A DNA stretch of 64,000 nucleotides from assembly GCF_031846525.1 (NCBI RefSeq), contig NZ_JAVRHM010000009.1, positions 62,001-126,000 of the forward strand. Direction: 5' to 3'. Made by a program: the position numbers and the translations under genes. Source of the DNA: Autumnicola patrickiae (GTDB lineage Bacteria > Bacteroidota > Bacteroidia > Flavobacteriales > Flavobacteriaceae). Positions 18,935-28,538 of this stretch are shown one piece after another; position 1 is the first letter of the stretch, and every line of letters starts with the position of its first letter. The notes under the pieces are model-generated. The model ran no database searches. It worked only from the letters and a program-made list of their open reading frames with translations, and was not told the origin of the DNA.

Positions 18935-21097
18935 ATGAAAAAGACCTTTAAAACTAAAAATATCATCTTCCTTAGTTTATTCAGTTTAGTGATTTCCAGT
19001 TTTTTTTCCTGTAAGGAAGAAAATACAGATAAAGAATACACAGCCTATCTCTTTTCTTATTTCGTCGGAAATGGTGAAGGCGAAGAAGCCATACACTATG
19101 CCATCAGTAAAGACGGGTTTAATTATCATGCATTAAATAACAATCAGCCAATAATTTCCTCAGATTCCATTAGTAGGACAGGTGGTGTAAGGGATCCGCA
19201 TATTTTACGCAAAGAAGACGGCGATGGTTATTATATGGTGGTAACAGATCTTTTGAGTAAAAACGGATGGACCAATACGGCAATGACATTATTAAAATCT
19301 GATGATCTAATAGACTGGTCCAGTACAATTATTGATATTCCCGAAATTTATCCCGAATTTTCTGAAGTAATGCGGGTTTGGGCACCACAGACTATTTATG
19401 ATCCCCAGGAAGGAAAATATATGGTTTACTTTTCTATGCTGGAACCGGGTAGCTATGATAAGATTTATTATGCTTATTTAAATGAAGATTTTACCGGACT
19501 GGAAGATGCACCAAAACAACTGTTTTTTAGTCCAAATGAAAAAGCTACCATAGATGGGGATATTATAAATAAAGACGGAAAGTTTTATCTGTTTTATAAA
19601 ACCGAAGGAGAAGACGACAAAGGGATTAAAGTCGCTATTTCAGATTCGATCACCTCAGGCTATAAGCCGGAACCTGGAAATGTAGATCAAACCGAAAAAG
19701 CTGTAGAAGGCTCAGGAGTTTTTAAGCTGAATGATTCTGAAAATTATATCCTTATGTATGATGTTTACATGGATGGCAGCTACCAGTTCACCAGAAGTTC
19801 AGATTTAAAGAACTTTGAAGTAGTAGATGAAGAAATTTCAATGGATTTTCATCCAAGGCATGGAAGTGTACTTCCTATTACTACGGAAGAATTAAAACGT
19901 TTAATGGAAGCTTTTCCATCAAATAACCTGGCGGAAATTACAGGAGCATCCAATCCTGAAATTAAGTCAAACAACATTGTTATTAATAAAGAGGAACAAA
20001 CCATCTACCTTCCGGTAAGAGAGGGCTCAAATTTGGCAAATTTCGATCCGGGTTTTGAGACGCTCCCCGGAGTAACAGTAACACCAGAAGGCGCTCAGGA
20101 TTTTAGCAATGGTCCTGTAACCTATACGGTTTCGAGAGGAGAAAATTCAGAAACTTTTGAAGTTACAGCAAAAGTGGCTAACAATCCGGTGGTAGAAGGT
20201 TACTATGCCGATCCTGAGATCATTTATTCTGAAAAAGAGCAGAAATATTATCTGTACCCCACCAGTGACGGCTTTACAGGCTGGTCTGGCACCTATTTTA
20301 AGACGTTTTCTTCAGAAGATCTGGTGAATTGGGAAGATGAAGGTATTATTCTGGATCTTGAAAAAGATGTTTCCTGGACCAGCAGAAATGCGTGGGCACC
20401 AGCTATGGCTGAAAAAAAGATTGATGGAGAATATAAATACTTTTATTACTTCACGGCAGCTCAACAAGTGGGAGTGGCAACTTCAGATAATCCTGCAGGT
20501 CCATTTGAAGATTCCGGTGCACCTCTTATTTCAGAATTGCCTGAAGGAGTAAATGGCGGACAAAATATAGATCCGGATATTTTTTTAGATCCTGAAAGTG
20601 GCAGGAATTATTTATATTGGGGTAATGGATTTCTTGCAGTTGTAGAACTTAATGATGATATGATGACCATCAAAGAAGGCTCCTCTAAAATACTTACTCC
20701 AGATGAAACATTTAGAGAAGGAGTTGAGGTCTTCTTTAGAAATGGAAAATATTATTTCCTTTGGTCTGAAGATGATACCCGAAGCCCAAATTATAGAGTG
20801 AGATACGCAACATCTGATAGTCCGCTGGGGCCATTAGATATTCCTGAAGATAATATTGTGATTCAGAAAGATGAAGAGCAGGAGATTTTTGCCACCGGCC
20901 ATAATTCAGTTGTTCAGGTTCCTGAAAAAGATGAGTGGTATATTGTTTATCACCGGTTTACCCGACCCAAAGGTGCAGATATGGGACAGTCAGCAGGTTT
21001 TCACCGTGAAGTTGCCATTGATAGTCTGAAGTTTGCAGAAGATGGTTCGATCATTCAGGTTAAACCTACATTAGAAGGAATTTCACCGTTAAATTAA
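18935..21097 (+). CDS. Tandem GH43 surface lipoprotein
   Basis: A 720-residue lipoprotein with two GH43-like propellers. The lipobox is followed by Cys-Lys-Glu-Glu, matching the K-(D/E)2 surface-export signal described for Bacteroidota lipoproteins, so the enzyme is probably on the cell surface. First propeller, about 35-320: base Asp in GGVRDPHILRKED, WAPQTIYDPQEGKYMVYFSM, Asp in ATIDGDIINKDGKFYLFY, acid Glu in AVEGSGVFKL. A short Ig-like linker covers about 345-425. Second propeller, about 430-715: Asp in YYADPEIIYSEKEQKYYLY, AWAPAM, NIDPDIFLDPESGRNYLYWGNG, acid Glu in FREGVEVFF. Both appear to retain catalytic residues, so it may cleave two linkages. It lies 64 bases after the previous GH43 and probably shares its transcript. 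Confidence 0.85.
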   Translation: MKKTFKTKNIIFLSLFSLVISSFFSCKEENTDKEYTAYLFSYFVGNGEGEEAIHYAISKDGFNYHALNNNQPIISSDSISRTGGVRDPHILRKEDGDGYYMVVTDLLSKNGWTNTAMTLLKSDDLIDWSSTIIDIPEIYPEFSEVMRVWAPQTIYDPQEGKYMVYFSMLEPGSYDKIYYAYLNEDFTGLEDAPKQLFFSPNEKATIDGDIINKDGKFYLFYKTEGEDDKGIKVAISDSITSGYKPEPGNVDQTEKAVEGSGVFKLNDSENYILMYDVYMDGSYQFTRSSDLKNFEVVDEEISMDFHPRHGSVLPITTEELKRLMEAFPSNNLAEITGASNPEIKSNNIVINKEEQTIYLPVREGSNLANFDPGFETLPGVTVTPEGAQDFSNGPVTYTVSRGENSETFEVTAKVANNPVVEGYYADPEIIYSEKEQKYYLYPTSDGFTGWSGTYFKTFSSEDLVNWEDEGIILDLEKDVSWTSRNAWAPAMAEKKIDGEYKYFYYFTAAQQVGVATSDNPAGPFEDSGAPLISELPEGVNGGQNIDPDIFLDPESGRNYLYWGNGFLAVVELNDDMMTIKEGSSKILTPDETFREGVEVFFRNGKYYFLWSEDDTRSPNYRVRYATSDSPLGPLDIPEDNIVIQKDEEQEIFATGHNSVVQVPEKDEWYIVYHRFTRPKGADMGQSAGFHREVAIDSLKFAEDGSIIQVKPTLEGISPLN

Positions 21098-21135
21098 TTG
21101 AACTGGCATTTACGTGCTACTATTACCATAAAATC

Positions 21136-23091
21136 ATGAATTTTATTCGCTACTCCTTTTTAGTATTTGTAACCGGAATTCTCACTTCCAATATTTCCAA
21201 TGCACAACATTCGGAAATACTGAAAAGCCCAGACGAAAAAATTTCGGTAGAACTTCAATTAGAAGATGGCAGGATATTCTATGATGTGCATTATGAAGAG
21301 GAGCAGTTTTTAGAAGAATCCCCTCTGGGCTTAGAGACTTCATTGGGAGATTTTTCGACAGACCTGAAATATATTTCTTCAGAAAATTCAACCGTAAAAA
21401 AATCCTATGATTTGAAGAATGCCAAAGTGAGCCATGTGATTTATTTGGCAAATGAGCTGGTCTCCAGGTTCGTGAATCCTAATGAAGATACTCTGGTGGT
21501 AACTTTTAGGGTTTCTAATCAAGATGTTGCTTATTCCTACGGAATCAGGTCCAAAGAAGGTAAAAGCAATATCAAAATTTTCAATGAGATTTCAGGTTTT
21601 GATCTTCCTCAAAATACGACTACCTATATTACTCCACAGGCAAAGCCTATGACAGGCTGGATGGAAACAAAACCTTCCTATGAAGAAGAATACACCCTGG
21701 GGGAGCCTATTGGCAAACCTTCAACTTATGGTGAAGGATACACTTTTCCTGCCCTATTTAAACTTCAGAATAAAGGTTGGCTCCTCATTTCTGAAACTGG
21801 TGTGGACAGCCATTATCCCGGCTCCAGATTGAGTGAAGGAACAGAAGATGGATTGTACCAGATTGCTTTCCCACAGGAGGGTGAAAATAATGGAATAGGA
21901 GATACCTTTGCTGCCCAGGCCTTACCAGCTCAAACTCCGTGGCGAACCATAACTTTAGGAAGATCCTTAAAACCTATTGTGGAATCAACCGTTGCTTTCG
22001 ATTTAGTTGAACAAAAATATGAACCATCTATAGACTATAAGATGGGAAGAGCCACCTGGAGTTGGATTGTATGGCAGGATAACAGTATTAATTATGAAGA
22101 TCAAATAAAATTTATTGATCTCGCTGAAGAATTAGATTTCGAATATGTTTTAATAGACAATTGGTGGGATAATAACATAGGCAGGGAAAGAATTGAAGAA
22201 CTGGTTGATTATGCCGGTGCAAAAGGAATTGGAGTTATTCTTTGGTACAATTCCAACGGTTACTGGAGCGAAGCCCCGCAGACTCCCAAAAACAGAATGA
22301 ACATCGCTATTGCACGTCAGCAGGAAATGGAATGGTTGCAGGAGATAGGCGTTAAGGGCTTAAAAATAGATTTTTTTGGCGGGGACAAGCAAACCACTAT
22401 TCAGTTGTATGAAGATATTCTGAACGATGCCAACAACTACGGACTAGCAATTACATTTCATGGAAGCACCCTTCCCAGAGGCTGGGAAAAAATGTATCCC
22501 AATTTTGTTACTTCTGAAGCAGTTTTGGCTTCTGAAAATCTGGTTTTTAACCAGTCCTCTCTAGATAAACATGCTCTGAATGCGACCATTTTACCTTTTA
22601 CCCGGAATACAGTCGGTGCTATGGATTTCGCCCCGGTTTTTCTGAATAACAGGTTGTCCAGGACCCAGGAAGATGGAACAATTAGAAGCACAACAGATGC
22701 GTTTGAACTTGCCACTGCCGTGCTTTATTTTTCCCCTATTCAGCATTTTGGTGTTACTCCCAATAATATCGAAGAGCAGCCGGAGTATGTGCTGGATTTC
22801 TTAAGGAATGTCCCTACCGTTTGGGATGAGACTATTTATATTGGTGGGGAACCTGAAGATTATGTTGCATTGGCAAGGCGAAAAGGTGATCAATGGTACG
22901 TAGCAGTTGCTAACGGGAAAAAACAAAAACAGACTATCGAACTGGAACTTCCTATGCTCTCTGGTCAGGAAGTTAAGCAAATTTATGATGAAAAAAATGG
23001 AGCTGCCGGGATTAAAACTTCAAAAATTAAAAAAAACGGTAAAATTACAGTCGAACTGAAGTCGGAAGGCGGCGCTATTTTGTTTAATTAG
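21136..23091 (+). CDS. GH97 glycoside hydrolase, retaining clade
   Basis: Last enzyme of the PUL, 651 residues, with a signal peptide (FLVFVTGILTSNISNAQH). An N-terminal beta-sandwich is followed by a TIM barrel and a C-terminal small domain. D412 in GVKGLKIDFFGGDKQ occupies the nucleophile place of retaining GH97 enzymes, and E467 in AVLASENL lies 55 residues later, the same spacing as the D415/E470 pair I recall for the B. thetaiotaomicron retaining alpha-galactosidase. It is therefore unlikely to be a SusB-like inverting alpha-glucosidase. Retaining GH97 members include alpha-galactosidases and beta-L-arabinopyranosidases. With GH43 and GH2 neighbours, removal of a terminal alpha-Gal or beta-L-arabinopyranose is most plausible. 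It follows the tandem GH43 gene by 38 bases. Confidence 0.9.
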   Translation: MNFIRYSFLVFVTGILTSNISNAQHSEILKSPDEKISVELQLEDGRIFYDVHYEEEQFLEESPLGLETSLGDFSTDLKYISSENSTVKKSYDLKNAKVSHVIYLANELVSRFVNPNEDTLVVTFRVSNQDVAYSYGIRSKEGKSNIKIFNEISGFDLPQNTTTYITPQAKPMTGWMETKPSYEEEYTLGEPIGKPSTYGEGYTFPALFKLQNKGWLLISETGVDSHYPGSRLSEGTEDGLYQIAFPQEGENNGIGDTFAAQALPAQTPWRTITLGRSLKPIVESTVAFDLVEQKYEPSIDYKMGRATWSWIVWQDNSINYEDQIKFIDLAEELDFEYVLIDNWWDNNIGRERIEELVDYAGAKGIGVILWYNSNGYWSEAPQTPKNRMNIAIARQQEMEWLQEIGVKGLKIDFFGGDKQTTIQLYEDILNDANNYGLAITFHGSTLPRGWEKMYPNFVTSEAVLASENLVFNQSSLDKHALNATILPFTRNTVGAMDFAPVFLNNRLSRTQEDGTIRSTTDAFELATAVLYFSPIQHFGVTPNNIEEQPEYVLDFLRNVPTVWDETIYIGGEPEDYVALARRKGDQWYVAVANGKKQKQTIELELPMLSGQEVKQIYDEKNGAAGIKTSKIKKNGKITVELKSEGGAILFN

Positions 23092-23163
23092 CCATTCTAA
23101 AGTCATACAAAAGAAACAGGTATACGAGGCTTCAGGTTTGTCTAAAGATAAGTGGGTAAATTT

Positions 23164-23180
23164 GCCAATTATCGGGCTGT
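23164..23180 (+). repeat. Dispersed GGCAATTATCG-type element, copy 1 (weak)
   Basis: GCCAATTATCGGGCTGT, 73 bases after the GH97 stop codon. It keeps the CAATTATCG core but not the left half, so it is one of the weakest members of the family. Confidence 0.4.
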
Positions 23181-23348
23181 AAATTGGTTTCTTGGCACCT
23201 TCGTTTTTATTATGAAAGTCGTGTGTAAATAGAAATTCATAAAAGTTTATTTTAGGCTTCCGGCTAGCATATAAAATTTATAAATTATTGTCTCCTTTTT
23301 AACAAAGCATTTAAAATTTTCAGAGGTCTTTTGCTTTACTTTTAGGCC

Positions 23349-23699
23349 ATGAAAAAGATTTTTTTAGTTGAAGATGATCATGCTTTACGGGAATTAATAG
23401 GTTTTCTTCTAATTGAAAAAGACTATGAGGTAACAGCATTTTCCAATGCAACTTCCTTTACAGAAACGATTAACCGCGAACTTCCCGACCTTATCCTCAT
23501 GGATATTATGTTACCAGATGGTAACGGAGTTGATCTTTGCAGGAACATTAAGGAAGAAAGCGAAACCAGAGAAATTCCTGTTCTGCTTATGTCTGCTCAT
23601 GCCAACCCTTCTATGGTAAATGGGTCTGGTGCTAACTCATTCCTGGCCAAACCTTTTGATGTGGAAGAACTCTACGAGCATATCGAGAAAATTTCTTAA
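23349..23699 (+). CDS. Single-domain response regulator
   Basis: A 116-residue CheY-like receiver with no output domain. It has the acidic pocket (FLVEDDHALREL), phosphoacceptor Asp in DLILMDIMLPDGNG, the Thr/Ser position in VLLMSAHAN and the conserved Lys in NSFLAKPFD. It would be phosphorylated by a kinase and act by protein-protein contact. No kinase is adjacent; it stands alone between the PUL and a convergent gene, 258 bases after GH97, and is probably transcribed on its own. It resembles the receiver at 44410-44775, which suggests both belong to a phosphorelay around the hybrid kinase at 41940-44435, but that link is inference. Confidence 0.9.
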   Translation: MKKIFLVEDDHALRELIGFLLIEKDYEVTAFSNATSFTETINRELPDLILMDIMLPDGNGVDLCRNIKEESETREIPVLLMSAHANPSMVNGSGANSFLAKPFDVEELYEHIEKIS

Positions 23700-23761
23700 A
23701 TTTTCTTTTAATGAAGGAAAGATCATGTAGCTCTCAGGACTTATACTTCCTAAAATTTTTT

Positions 23762-24760
23762 TTATTTACCCTGTAAAACTAGTTTTACGTAAAGAGGGAA
23801 ATGATCAGAGCCAAATTCTGGTAGACGCTCTATCTCTGATAAATAAAATTCTTCAGTAACAAAATAGTGGTCAAGCGGCCACCTCATAATCATCGAATTA
23901 GAGTCAAAAGTATTAAAGACACCTCTTCCAATTCTAACATTCTTAAGACCACCGCTTTCTTCAAATAACCGGGAAGTAAGTGACCAGGAAACATCATTGT
24001 AATCTCCGGCAACAATGGAGGGCAGAGAATCTTTTGCCACCAGGTCGCCAATTTTTATCAGGGCTATTTCCTCTTCTCCCTTATTATCAGGGTACTTGCT
24101 ACTGGGAACAGGGGCGACAGGATGCACGCCATGAAACATAAATTCCTCTCCGCCTGGTAAGGAAAACTTGGTATGGAAAGAAGGCACATCTTCCTGGTTT
24201 AAAAATTTAATCTGGTTTTCCAGGGGGAATTTTGAATACATTGCCATTCCATAGGCGTTGTCCAGAGGATACTCTATGTGATAAGCATAATCTTCTTTCA
24301 ATACCTGAAGGTTCTGTATCCAATTCTCATCCACTTCCATAGCTAAAACTATATCAGGATTTTTCTCCTGGATAATTTTTAGAAATTCATCATAACTGGT
24401 ATTGGTAATTAAGACGTTAGCAATAACAATTTCTATTTCTGAAGATTTTGCTATTTGTTCATCTGCATCAGGCACCGCTTTATCTCCAAAGAAATAGGGG
24501 AAAATTTTTATAGATTGAATAGTAATTACAGCTATTAAGCCAAGGCCAACGATGATAGAAAATAAATTCCATTTTTTATTCAGAAATAGGAAAACAGGAA
24601 ATAGTAATATTCCGGTGATCATATACTGAAGCCTGGGGAAATCCAGAATTTTAGAATACCATAAGGAGAGATCATGAACAAGAGAAAGAAGGCTGACTAT
24701 AATTAGCACTACAGAACAAACAACGATGCAATAGTAGAATATTTTCCTGGTGGTAGACAT
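23762..24760 (-). CDS. Membrane-anchored endonuclease/exonuclease/phosphatase-family protein
   Basis: A 332-residue protein with three predicted membrane helices in the first 90 residues (IFYYCIVVCSVVLIIVSLLS; YMITGILLFPVFLFL; IIVGLGLIAVITIQSI), then a DNase I-like domain on one side of the membrane. Motifs are NVLITNTSYDEFL, the metal-binding Glu in VLAMEVDENW, FHGVHPVAP, the catalytic GDYNDVSWS and the final SDHFPLYV. The family hydrolyses phosphodiesters of nucleic acids, lipids or inositol phosphates, so the substrate is open. It is convergent with the response regulator and reads away from the PQQ dehydrogenase gene's 3' end. Confidence 0.88.
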   Translation of the reverse strand: MSTTRKIFYYCIVVCSVVLIIVSLLSLVHDLSLWYSKILDFPRLQYMITGILLFPVFLFLNKKWNLFSIIVGLGLIAVITIQSIKIFPYFFGDKAVPDADEQIAKSSEIEIVIANVLITNTSYDEFLKIIQEKNPDIVLAMEVDENWIQNLQVLKEDYAYHIEYPLDNAYGMAMYSKFPLENQIKFLNQEDVPSFHTKFSLPGGEEFMFHGVHPVAPVPSSKYPDNKGEEEIALIKIGDLVAKDSLPSIVAGDYNDVSWSLTSRLFEESGGLKNVRIGRGVFNTFDSNSMIMRWPLDHYFVTEEFYLSEIERLPEFGSDHFPLYVKLVLQGK

Positions 24761-24825
24761 CTTTTTGTTCTTTTAATAATATTCGTTATTTGCTGAAAGG
24801 GAGCCTAAAAAGCGAGGTAGCCATA

Positions 24826-24850
24826 TGGCCAAAAAGGCAATTATCGTCAT
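24826..24850 (+). repeat. Dispersed GGCAATTATCG element, copy 2
   Basis: TGGCCAAAAAGGCAATTATCG followed by TCAT. It has the complete core GGCAATTATCG and a partly conserved left half. It lies in the 240-base gap between the EEP-family gene and the end of the PQQ dehydrogenase gene; no other signal was seen there. Confidence 0.55.
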
Positions 24851-25000
24851 AATACCATATTTATGAATGAAATTAATATCCGTCTGGTACTTTTATTCCC
24901 GGTTTTCTTAAGTGGCAGCCATAAGTAACACCTTAATTTAAGGATAAAAAGGGAACGCGAAAAAATTTAATTTTTTAAATAACTCACAATTTAATTGTTT

Positions 25001-27181
25001 TTATTCTTCTCCCTCAGAAATAAGATTTTCCGGCAGGGCAAAGGCAACATAACTGTCTCCCGCTGGTGCGCCTAATTTGGTTCCTCCACAGGCCAGTACA
25101 ATATACTGCCGCCCATTAACTTCGTAAACACTGGGAGTAGAAAAAGCCGCCGAGGGAAGTTCTGTCTCCCAAAGCAGCTTTCCGGTTTTCTTGTTGTAGG
25201 CCCTGAATTTTGCGTCTTTAGTACCTGCAATAAACAACAGTCCGCTGGCAGTGACAACGGGTCCGCCGTAACTTTCGGCTCCTGTTTGCGGAATTCCTTT
25301 CTCGATTAATTCTTTGTGCTCTCCATAAGTTACCTGCCACAGGTATTCCCCCGTATTGAGATCTATGGCATTTAAGGTGCCCCAAGGCGGTCGCACAGCT
25401 GGATAGCCATCAGCATCCAGAAATTTATCATATCCTGAAATCTGATAGGGAATCTGATCATTTTCCTTAGACCTTCCCATTCCCGGTTCTTTAGACATTT
25501 CTTCTGCGATCTCCTCCTCGTTGACATAGGCTAAAAGTGCATCCATTTCTTCTTCGGAAAATTTATTAAAAGCAGGCATCATACCCTGCCCATGCTCCAC
25601 AATATTCCTGATTTGTTTCTTATCCCTCCGTGATTCAATGTTTACAAGGGAAGGAAATCCGCTGGCGGGGCTGCCTGTAAGATCATTACCGTGGCACATA
25701 GCACAGTTCATAGTATACAATCGCTGGCCAAAAGATTGTTCAGCCAGCTCCTTTTCAGTAATAGTGGGGTTCAGAGAAATTCGCCAGGCCATTTCATTGC
25801 TGTTTACATAGAGAATCCCCTCGGGATCGGCCGCGGCGCCGCCCCATTCGGCACCGCCGTCAAGTCCGGGATAAATAATGGTTCCGCGTTCACTAAGCGG
25901 AGTGAAAGGTCCTTCAAAACGGCTGTTTCTAAAGGTTTCGATTAGTTCCTCCCTGTTAGAAGCAATTGGGCTAATATCGTCTTCGGTAAGCGTTTGCCTT
26001 GCATAAGGAGCGGGCTTTACAGGAAACGGCTGTGTTGACCAGGCCACTTCTCCCGGAACATCTGAAGCAGGGACCGGTCGCTCCTCAATAGGGAATAAGG
26101 GTTGACCGGTTACCCGGTCAAAAAGGAAAACAAAACCTTGTTTGGTGGTTTGTGCCACTGCATCTATTCTTTTCCCATCATGGGTGACGGTAAGCAGGTT
26201 TGGAGGGGCAGGAAGATCCCTGTCCAAAATATCGTGATGCACAAACTGAAAGTGCCAGATTCGTTCCCCGGTTTCAGCATTTAAAGCGATGAGGCTGTTA
26301 GCAAAAAGATTCTCCCCCTGCCGGTTTCCTCCGTAAAAATCAAAGGCAGCCGATCCTGTGGGGGCATAAATTATACCACGCTCAAGATCTACAGACATTC
26401 CTGCCCAGTTGTTGGCGCCTCCTATCAATTTATTCTTGCGTACATCCGGTGGCCAGGTTTCATGTCCAAACTCTCCGGGACCAGGAATGGTATTAAATAC
26501 CCACTCCAGTTCCCCGGTTTTAATATTAAAAGCCTGGATAAGCCCCAGCGCAGCATCTGCACCTTCAGAAACCCGTAATGGCATCACAATAATGTCTTTA
26601 TAAATCGTACCCGGCGTATTAGAAATTACCATCCTGTCCCGGGAAATCTCTCCCAAACCCGTTTTCAGGCTCACGCGTCCGTTATTGCCAAAACTTTTAA
26701 TGGCTCTGCCGGTAGCCGCCTCTACTGCATACAGCCAGGGTCCACTGGTGTAGAGGATTCTTTTATCATCACCTTCTTCCCAATAAGAAAGTCCGCGGCT
26801 GGTACTAAAAGAATCCATTCCTTCAGATTCTTTTCTCCAGATAAGCCCTCCGGTAGCAGCATCTACGGCAAAGGGCTGGGTGGTGGCGGTCATCCCATAG
26901 ACAATTCCATTTACCATAAGCGGATTAGTTTGCACCTGTCCGGAATCCTGAGTGTGAAACTGCCAGGCCAATTCGAGTTGGTTTACGTTGGATAGATTTA
27001 TTTGTGTTAATGAAGAGTATTGGTTACGTTCAGGTCCCCCCTGGTAATGAGCCCATTCGCTACCGGCTCCTTTAATTGCCACTTTTTTGGTTTTCTGTTC
27101 AGAATCACATGCAGTAAAAACCGTAAGAAGAAACAGGATTATATAAGGATCAAAAAGTCGTTTTGTATAACAGGATTTCAT
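25001..27181 (-). CDS. PQQ-dependent dehydrogenase lipoprotein with cytochrome c domain
   Basis: Quinoprotein that oxidises a sugar or alcohol in the periplasm and passes electrons to its own heme. The 726-residue product begins with a lipoprotein signal (LLTVFTAC). Repeated tryptophan-docking propeller motifs run through it (LAWQFHTQDSGQVQTNPLMV; AATGGLIWRKE; GERIWHFQFVHHDILDRDLPAPPNL; DLNTGEYLWQVTYGEH). A cytochrome c domain is inserted late: C493-A-M-C-H497, followed by MMPAFNKFSEEEMDALLAYV with the distal Met ligand. This layout matches the glucose/quinate-type dehydrogenase family. The residues after Cys (DSEQK) lack the surface-export signal, so a periplasmic location is likely. It could oxidise aldoses released by the PUL; PQQ synthesis genes are not in the window. 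Confidence 0.92.
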   Translation of the reverse strand: MKSCYTKRLFDPYIILFLLTVFTACDSEQKTKKVAIKGAGSEWAHYQGGPERNQYSSLTQINLSNVNQLELAWQFHTQDSGQVQTNPLMVNGIVYGMTATTQPFAVDAATGGLIWRKESEGMDSFSTSRGLSYWEEGDDKRILYTSGPWLYAVEAATGRAIKSFGNNGRVSLKTGLGEISRDRMVISNTPGTIYKDIIVMPLRVSEGADAALGLIQAFNIKTGELEWVFNTIPGPGEFGHETWPPDVRKNKLIGGANNWAGMSVDLERGIIYAPTGSAAFDFYGGNRQGENLFANSLIALNAETGERIWHFQFVHHDILDRDLPAPPNLLTVTHDGKRIDAVAQTTKQGFVFLFDRVTGQPLFPIEERPVPASDVPGEVAWSTQPFPVKPAPYARQTLTEDDISPIASNREELIETFRNSRFEGPFTPLSERGTIIYPGLDGGAEWGGAAADPEGILYVNSNEMAWRISLNPTITEKELAEQSFGQRLYTMNCAMCHGNDLTGSPASGFPSLVNIESRRDKKQIRNIVEHGQGMMPAFNKFSEEEMDALLAYVNEEEIAEEMSKEPGMGRSKENDQIPYQISGYDKFLDADGYPAVRPPWGTLNAIDLNTGEYLWQVTYGEHKELIEKGIPQTGAESYGGPVVTASGLLFIAGTKDAKFRAYNKKTGKLLWETELPSAAFSTPSVYEVNGRQYIVLACGGTKLGAPAGDSYVAFALPENLISEGEE

Positions 27182-27425
27182 TTAAAGCTACAGTATTTAA
27201 ATGGATTATCAGCAGATCTTCCACAAGCGGGAACCTTCATCTAACGAAAATAGATAAAAAATACTGCTTGTAATTGTGAGGATACTTACTTTAAAACTAT
27301 AAAGGTTGGGAGCTTTAAATCTGGAAAATTATTATAAACTGTTTTTCAGCCCTATTTTTATAAAAACATTGAGTTTAAAAATTGAGCTTATTGCATTTAT
27401 ATATCTAATTTTACAAAAAAAATCA

Positions 27426-28502
27426 ATGGGTTTATTAATTTTTTATGCTGTTTTCTCTATTCTTTTTTCTTTTCTGTGCTCTATCTTAGAAGCAACTTTT
27501 CTTAGCATCACTCCAACATATTTACGAATGAAGCTAAACGAAGGTAAGAAATACGCCGCAGAACTTGAGAAGCTAAAGGAGGATGTCGATCAGCCTCTTA
27601 TTGCGATTCTTACAGTAAATACAATTGCGCATACAGTTGGTGCAATATTGGTAGGAGTTCAGGCTGAGAAAGTTTTTGACGATGGAGGCAGTATGGTAGG
27701 TATTGTTTCTGCACTTATGACTTTGGCTATTCTTGTGCTTTCAGAGATCGTTCCCAAAACAATTGGTGCAACTTACTGGCAATCCCTGGGGAATTTCACA
27801 GCGAAATCTTTACAGGCTCTTATTTTTCCGCTGAAGTATACAGGAATTCTTTGGTTGATGATGCAAATCACCAAACTTGTGGGAAAATCAGAACAATCAG
27901 GAACACTTAGCAGGGAAGAATATATAGCAATGACAGATGCTGCTGTAGAAGAAGGTGTTTTTGCAGAAAATGAAACTACGCTAATTAAAAATATCCTAAC
28001 CTTTAAATCCATTGAAGCTCAGAGCATAATGACACCGTTTTCAGTGGCTTTTATTGCAGATGCATCTACTACTATTGAAGATTTTTACCACTCCCAGGAA
28101 GAATTAATCTTTTCGCGAATCCCGATTTATGAAGGTACACCCAGCAATGTAACAGGTTTTGTACTAAAGGATGAAATTTTAGAGGAAATGCTGGATGGAA
28201 AAGGACCTGAAACCCTTCAATCCATTAAAAAAAACATTCCTATTACGGGAAAAGAAACTCCTATTACCGAACTTTTTCAACGGTTTATTGGAGAACGCGC
28301 CCATATGTCTATTCTTGTAGATGACTACGGGAATACCGTTGGATTAGTGACAATGGAGGATATCATTGAAACACTTTTAGGATTGGAAATTATGGATGAA
28401 AGTGACAATGTCGAAGATTTACAACATCTGGCACGACAGAATTGGGAGAAAAGAGCCAAAAAATTAGGTATTATTAATAAGAAAAAAGATGATGAAAATT
28501 AG
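27426..28502 (+). CDS. CNNM/DUF21 transmembrane protein with CBS domains
   Basis: Membrane protein of the CorB/CNNM family linked to divalent cation (Mg2+/Co2+) transport. I place the start at the ATG at 27426, because the DUF21 domain begins directly there (MGLLIFYAVFSILFSFLCSILEATFLS); an upstream in-frame ATG at 27306 adds 40 residues without a family match. Three to four helices lie in residues 1-170, with the conserved LVLSEIVPKTIGATYW. A CBS pair follows (SIMTPFSVAFI to VTMEDIIETLLGLEI). The usual C-terminal CorC_HlyC domain is absent, and the protein ends in a charged tail. It is divergent from the PQQ dehydrogenase gene and 36 bases upstream of the permease gene, so the two may form an operon. 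Confidence 0.88.
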   Translation: MGLLIFYAVFSILFSFLCSILEATFLSITPTYLRMKLNEGKKYAAELEKLKEDVDQPLIAILTVNTIAHTVGAILVGVQAEKVFDDGGSMVGIVSALMTLAILVLSEIVPKTIGATYWQSLGNFTAKSLQALIFPLKYTGILWLMMQITKLVGKSEQSGTLSREEYIAMTDAAVEEGVFAENETTLIKNILTFKSIEAQSIMTPFSVAFIADASTTIEDFYHSQEELIFSRIPIYEGTPSNVTGFVLKDEILEEMLDGKGPETLQSIKKNIPITGKETPITELFQRFIGERAHMSILVDDYGNTVGLVTMEDIIETLLGLEIMDESDNVEDLQHLARQNWEKRAKKLGIINKKKDDEN

Positions 28503-28538
28503 TTGCTCATCATTTTATCTAAAAAAAATAATTAAAAG

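Noticed and set aside
27306..27425. N-terminal extension of the CNNM protein
   Set aside because: The conserved DUF21 helix begins at the ATG at 27426; the extra 40 codons are AT-rich leader.
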